A DNA stretch of 64,000 nt from Verrucomicrobiota bacterium (lineage in GTDB: Bacteria > Verrucomicrobiota > Verrucomicrobiia > Limisphaerales > UBA9464), in assembly GCA_947471985.1 (NCBI GenBank), contig CANIZL010000008.1:35339-99338 (forward strand), written 5' to 3'. Under the pieces are notes generated by a model. It worked only from the letters and a program-made list of their open reading frames with translations. It did not search any database and had not been told where the DNA came from. A program made the translations under genes and the position numbers. This document shows, in pieces, positions 62,242 through 64,000 of this stretch (position 1 is the first letter of the stretch; each line of letters starts with the position of its first letter).

Positions 62242-62371
62242 AGTGGATACGATGATTTCGTTGAGAACGGGCGCCCGGATTCCCGGGGGCGGAGCCGCGC
62301 CATCGGCTTTCGCGAGTGGGGTCCGCCGGGAGCGGCGGCAGAGCGTCCCGCAAGCTCTCGAATCCTTCGGG

Positions 62372-63682
62372 TCATCGGGCCGAGCTCTTCTTCGCCTCCT
62401 GAATCACCGCGTCGAAGGCGGGTTTGGGCTGGTTGTCCCCATTGAAAAGGAGCGGCTTCCCCTGAGCCCGCCAGGAGACGGCGTCGTTCACGCCCCAGAA
62501 GGTCACCAACTTTACCGAGTCGCGATGTTTGACGAAGGCGCGGAAGATGCCGGCATAGGCGTCGGCGAGCTTCCGGTCGGCGTCGCCCACCAGACCGCCC
62601 TGCGTCGTGGCGGCGTTGCTGGCCACATCGGCGCCGAAGCCGCGCTGGCCGCCTTGCGCGCTGTTAACGTCCAGTTCGGTGATGTGAATGGGCAGGCCGA
62701 GGGTGGCGATCTCGGAGAGCGACTGATCCATCGTCTCGAAGGTGGAGGAGACGTTCACGTGCGCCTGGGAGCCGATGGCGTGGATCGGCACCTTCTGGGC
62801 CTGGAGTTCCTGGACCAAGGCGATGAGCCGCTTGCGCTTGGCCGGATTCTCCAGCCCGTAATCGTTGTAGCGGAGAATGGCGCCGGGGTCCGCCTCGTGC
62901 GCGTATTGGAAGGCCTTGGCCACGAAGTCGGGCCCGATGATCTCCGACCACAACGAACCCCTCAGCACGTTGGTGCCGTTGCCGTCGGCAAGGGCCTCAT
63001 TGACCACGTCCCAGACCTTGACCCGGCTTTTGTAACGCCCCACGACCGTGTGGATGTGATCGTGCATCCGTTGGAGCAGTTCGTCGCGGGACGCCCGCGG
63101 ACCGTTGTAGCGTCCAAAGCCACCGCCGAAAGGGGGGCCCGGGCGCCGACCCGCTTGGTTCGTCCCCGCCGCGTTCGGGTTAGTGTTTGTGTTCGGGTTG
63201 GCGTTCGCGGCAACCGTCGCCGCAATCGGGGTCGCAACCGGGGCCGCGTTCGTCGCGGAAGCCGGCGGCGGATTCGTGCCGGCGAAGACCCAGTTCGGCG
63301 TCTGACTGTGCCACACGAGGGTGTGCCCGACGACTTGCATCTGGTTGCTCAGACCGAAACTCACCAGGGCATCGGCGGGACCGAAGTCGTATCCATCCGC
63401 GCCTTCCCGCGGGTGGATGAGCTGCCACTTCATATCGTTCTCCGCGGTGATCTGGTTGAAGTGCTGCTTCAGCACCCCCACGTCCTGCGCGTTCAGCTCG
63501 GCGCTGCGGCGGAATCCCTCGCCCCCCGTCACCATGCTGCGGTTGACGGCCGTGCCGATGGGGAAGAGGTCCTTGAAGGCCTCCTTCAGGCTGGCGGTGG
63601 GCTCGGCCGCGCGGGCCGGCGAAGCAACGGCGAACGCGAGGGCCGCGAGGAAACAAGCGCGAAGTGGACGACGTGAGTTCAC
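62372..63682 (-). CDS. Exported GH10 endo-1,4-beta-xylanase with low-complexity insert
   Basis: A GTG start at 63682 with an AAAGG upstream gives 436 residues and a signal peptide ending near ASPARA. The GH10 barrel shows FNQITAENDMKWQ, VGHTLVWHSQTPNWVF, the acid/base Glu in VWDVVNEALAD (E229), RYNDYGLENP and the nucleophile in ITELDVN (E336), then TFWGVNDAVSW. A long Ala/Asn/Thr/Pro/Gly-rich insert (about residues 137-196) replaces the usual short loop after the TPNWVF strand. It hydrolyses xylan backbone. First gene of the minus-strand hemicellulose group, 130 bp upstream of GH43. Confidence 0.93.
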   Translation of the reverse strand: MNSRRPLRACFLAALAFAVASPARAAEPTASLKEAFKDLFPIGTAVNRSMVTGGEGFRRSAELNAQDVGVLKQHFNQITAENDMKWQLIHPREGADGYDFGPADALVSFGLSNQMQVVGHTLVWHSQTPNWVFAGTNPPPASATNAAPVATPIAATVAANANPNTNTNPNAAGTNQAGRRPGPPFGGGFGRYNGPRASRDELLQRMHDHIHTVVGRYKSRVKVWDVVNEALADGNGTNVLRGSLWSEIIGPDFVAKAFQYAHEADPGAILRYNDYGLENPAKRKRLIALVQELQAQKVPIHAIGSQAHVNVSSTFETMDQSLSEIATLGLPIHITELDVNSAQGGQRGFGADVASNAATTQGGLVGDADRKLADAYAGIFRAFVKHRDSVKLVTFWGVNDAVSWRAQGKPLLFNGDNQPKPAFDAVIQEAKKSSAR

Positions 63683-63968
63683 AGGATTGCCTTTGAGACC
63701 GGAGAAGGCCGTAGGTGGTTTCAAACCGTGTTCCGAGAACTGGGTAAGGACGAACACATTCCACCCCCCGCTGAGTTACGGGTAGGAATTTGCCATCTCG
63801 AAGCTCCGCGGCACGGGAGATTCGCGTTCGCGGCGGCGTTCAGTTGCCGGAACCTTGCGGCGGCGTCGTCGGCGCCACGAGCGCTTTTGGGGCGCTGGGA
63901 ATCATTTCGGGCCGCTACAGTTATCGTATGCGTGCGAGGGAGGGACACGCGAACGGGGAAAGATAGAA

Positions 63969-64000
63969 CTAAAGGAGATTGGGCTCGGGCGTCCGCAGCA
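63969..64000 (-). pseudogene. Transposase fragment at window edge
   Basis: On the minus strand the last bases encode LRTPEPNLL followed by TAG. The piece matches LLLQTPEPN of the remnant at 54277-54594, 22 of 24 bases being identical over the shared core. In intact Y1 transposases another 100 or more residues follow this motif, so the copy is truncated. The rest lies outside the window. Confidence 0.45.

Overview
The window is GC-rich, gene-dense bacterial chromosome. It most likely comes from the phylum Verrucomicrobiota. That placement is inferred from several traits together: a paired planctomycete/verrucomicrobial DUF1501 and PSCyt1-DUF1549-DUF1553 cytochrome, a PEP-CTERM-like sorting tail, a pseudopilin-like secreted protein, large delta-60 and beta-propeller secreted proteins, a CotH/EF-hand pair, and a RAYT transposase with REP-like repeats. 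There is no rRNA or tRNA gene, CRISPR array or intact prophage.

Layout. 1-8 kb: end of a glycerophosphodiesterase gene, typA, an altronate/galactarate dehydratase-type gene, then a minus-strand group of OFA-type MFS transporter, a 42-residue partner peptide, a PQQ-type sugar dehydrogenase and a sulfocyanin-like cupredoxin. 8-13.5 kb: the DUF1501/PSD1 pair and a NUDIX hydrolase. 13.6-30.3 kb: mostly core metabolism (homoserine dehydrogenase, FdhF/YdeP oxidoreductase, ceramidase-like protein, TIM-barrel isomerase, nadE, DUF192 lipoprotein, rfaE2-yhbY, cobalamin adenosyltransferase, hisD, gatB, glpF-glpK).

30.4-38.4 kb: an accessory stretch with a RAYT transposase and palindromic repeats, a DUF6788 protein behind an AT-rich palindrome, a CotH-kinase/EF-hand protein, a small EF-hand protein divergent from a CpxRA-like two-component system, and a decayed IS91-type transposase. 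38.5-51.9 kb: a three-gene membrane operon of unknown role, a degenerate CPBP protein and several large exported proteins.

52-58 kb is scarred: hicBA with a stop codon early in hicA, an 8-bp minisatellite, an exported toroid protein carrying a haem motif, a transposase remnant, and a tandemly duplicated secreted-protein module with broken upstream fragments. 58.2-63.7 kb is a minus-strand hemicellulose locus: GH10 xylanase, GH43 arabinanase, an exported protein of unknown function translationally coupled to the GH43, a CE1-type esterase and a second alpha/beta hydrolase. The window ends inside another transposase-like fragment resembling the one at 54.45 kb.

Most informative points: (1) a small EF-hand protein opposite a CpxRA-like system, placed like CpxP, with a sensor lacking the usual Thr/Asn after its catalytic His; (2) a sulfocyanin-like cupredoxin with His at the expected axial Met position, next to a sugar dehydrogenase; (3) an easily missed MFS small-subunit peptide; (4) the duplicated 1.45-kb module with a truncated third copy; (5) related transposase fragments on both sides of the xylan locus.
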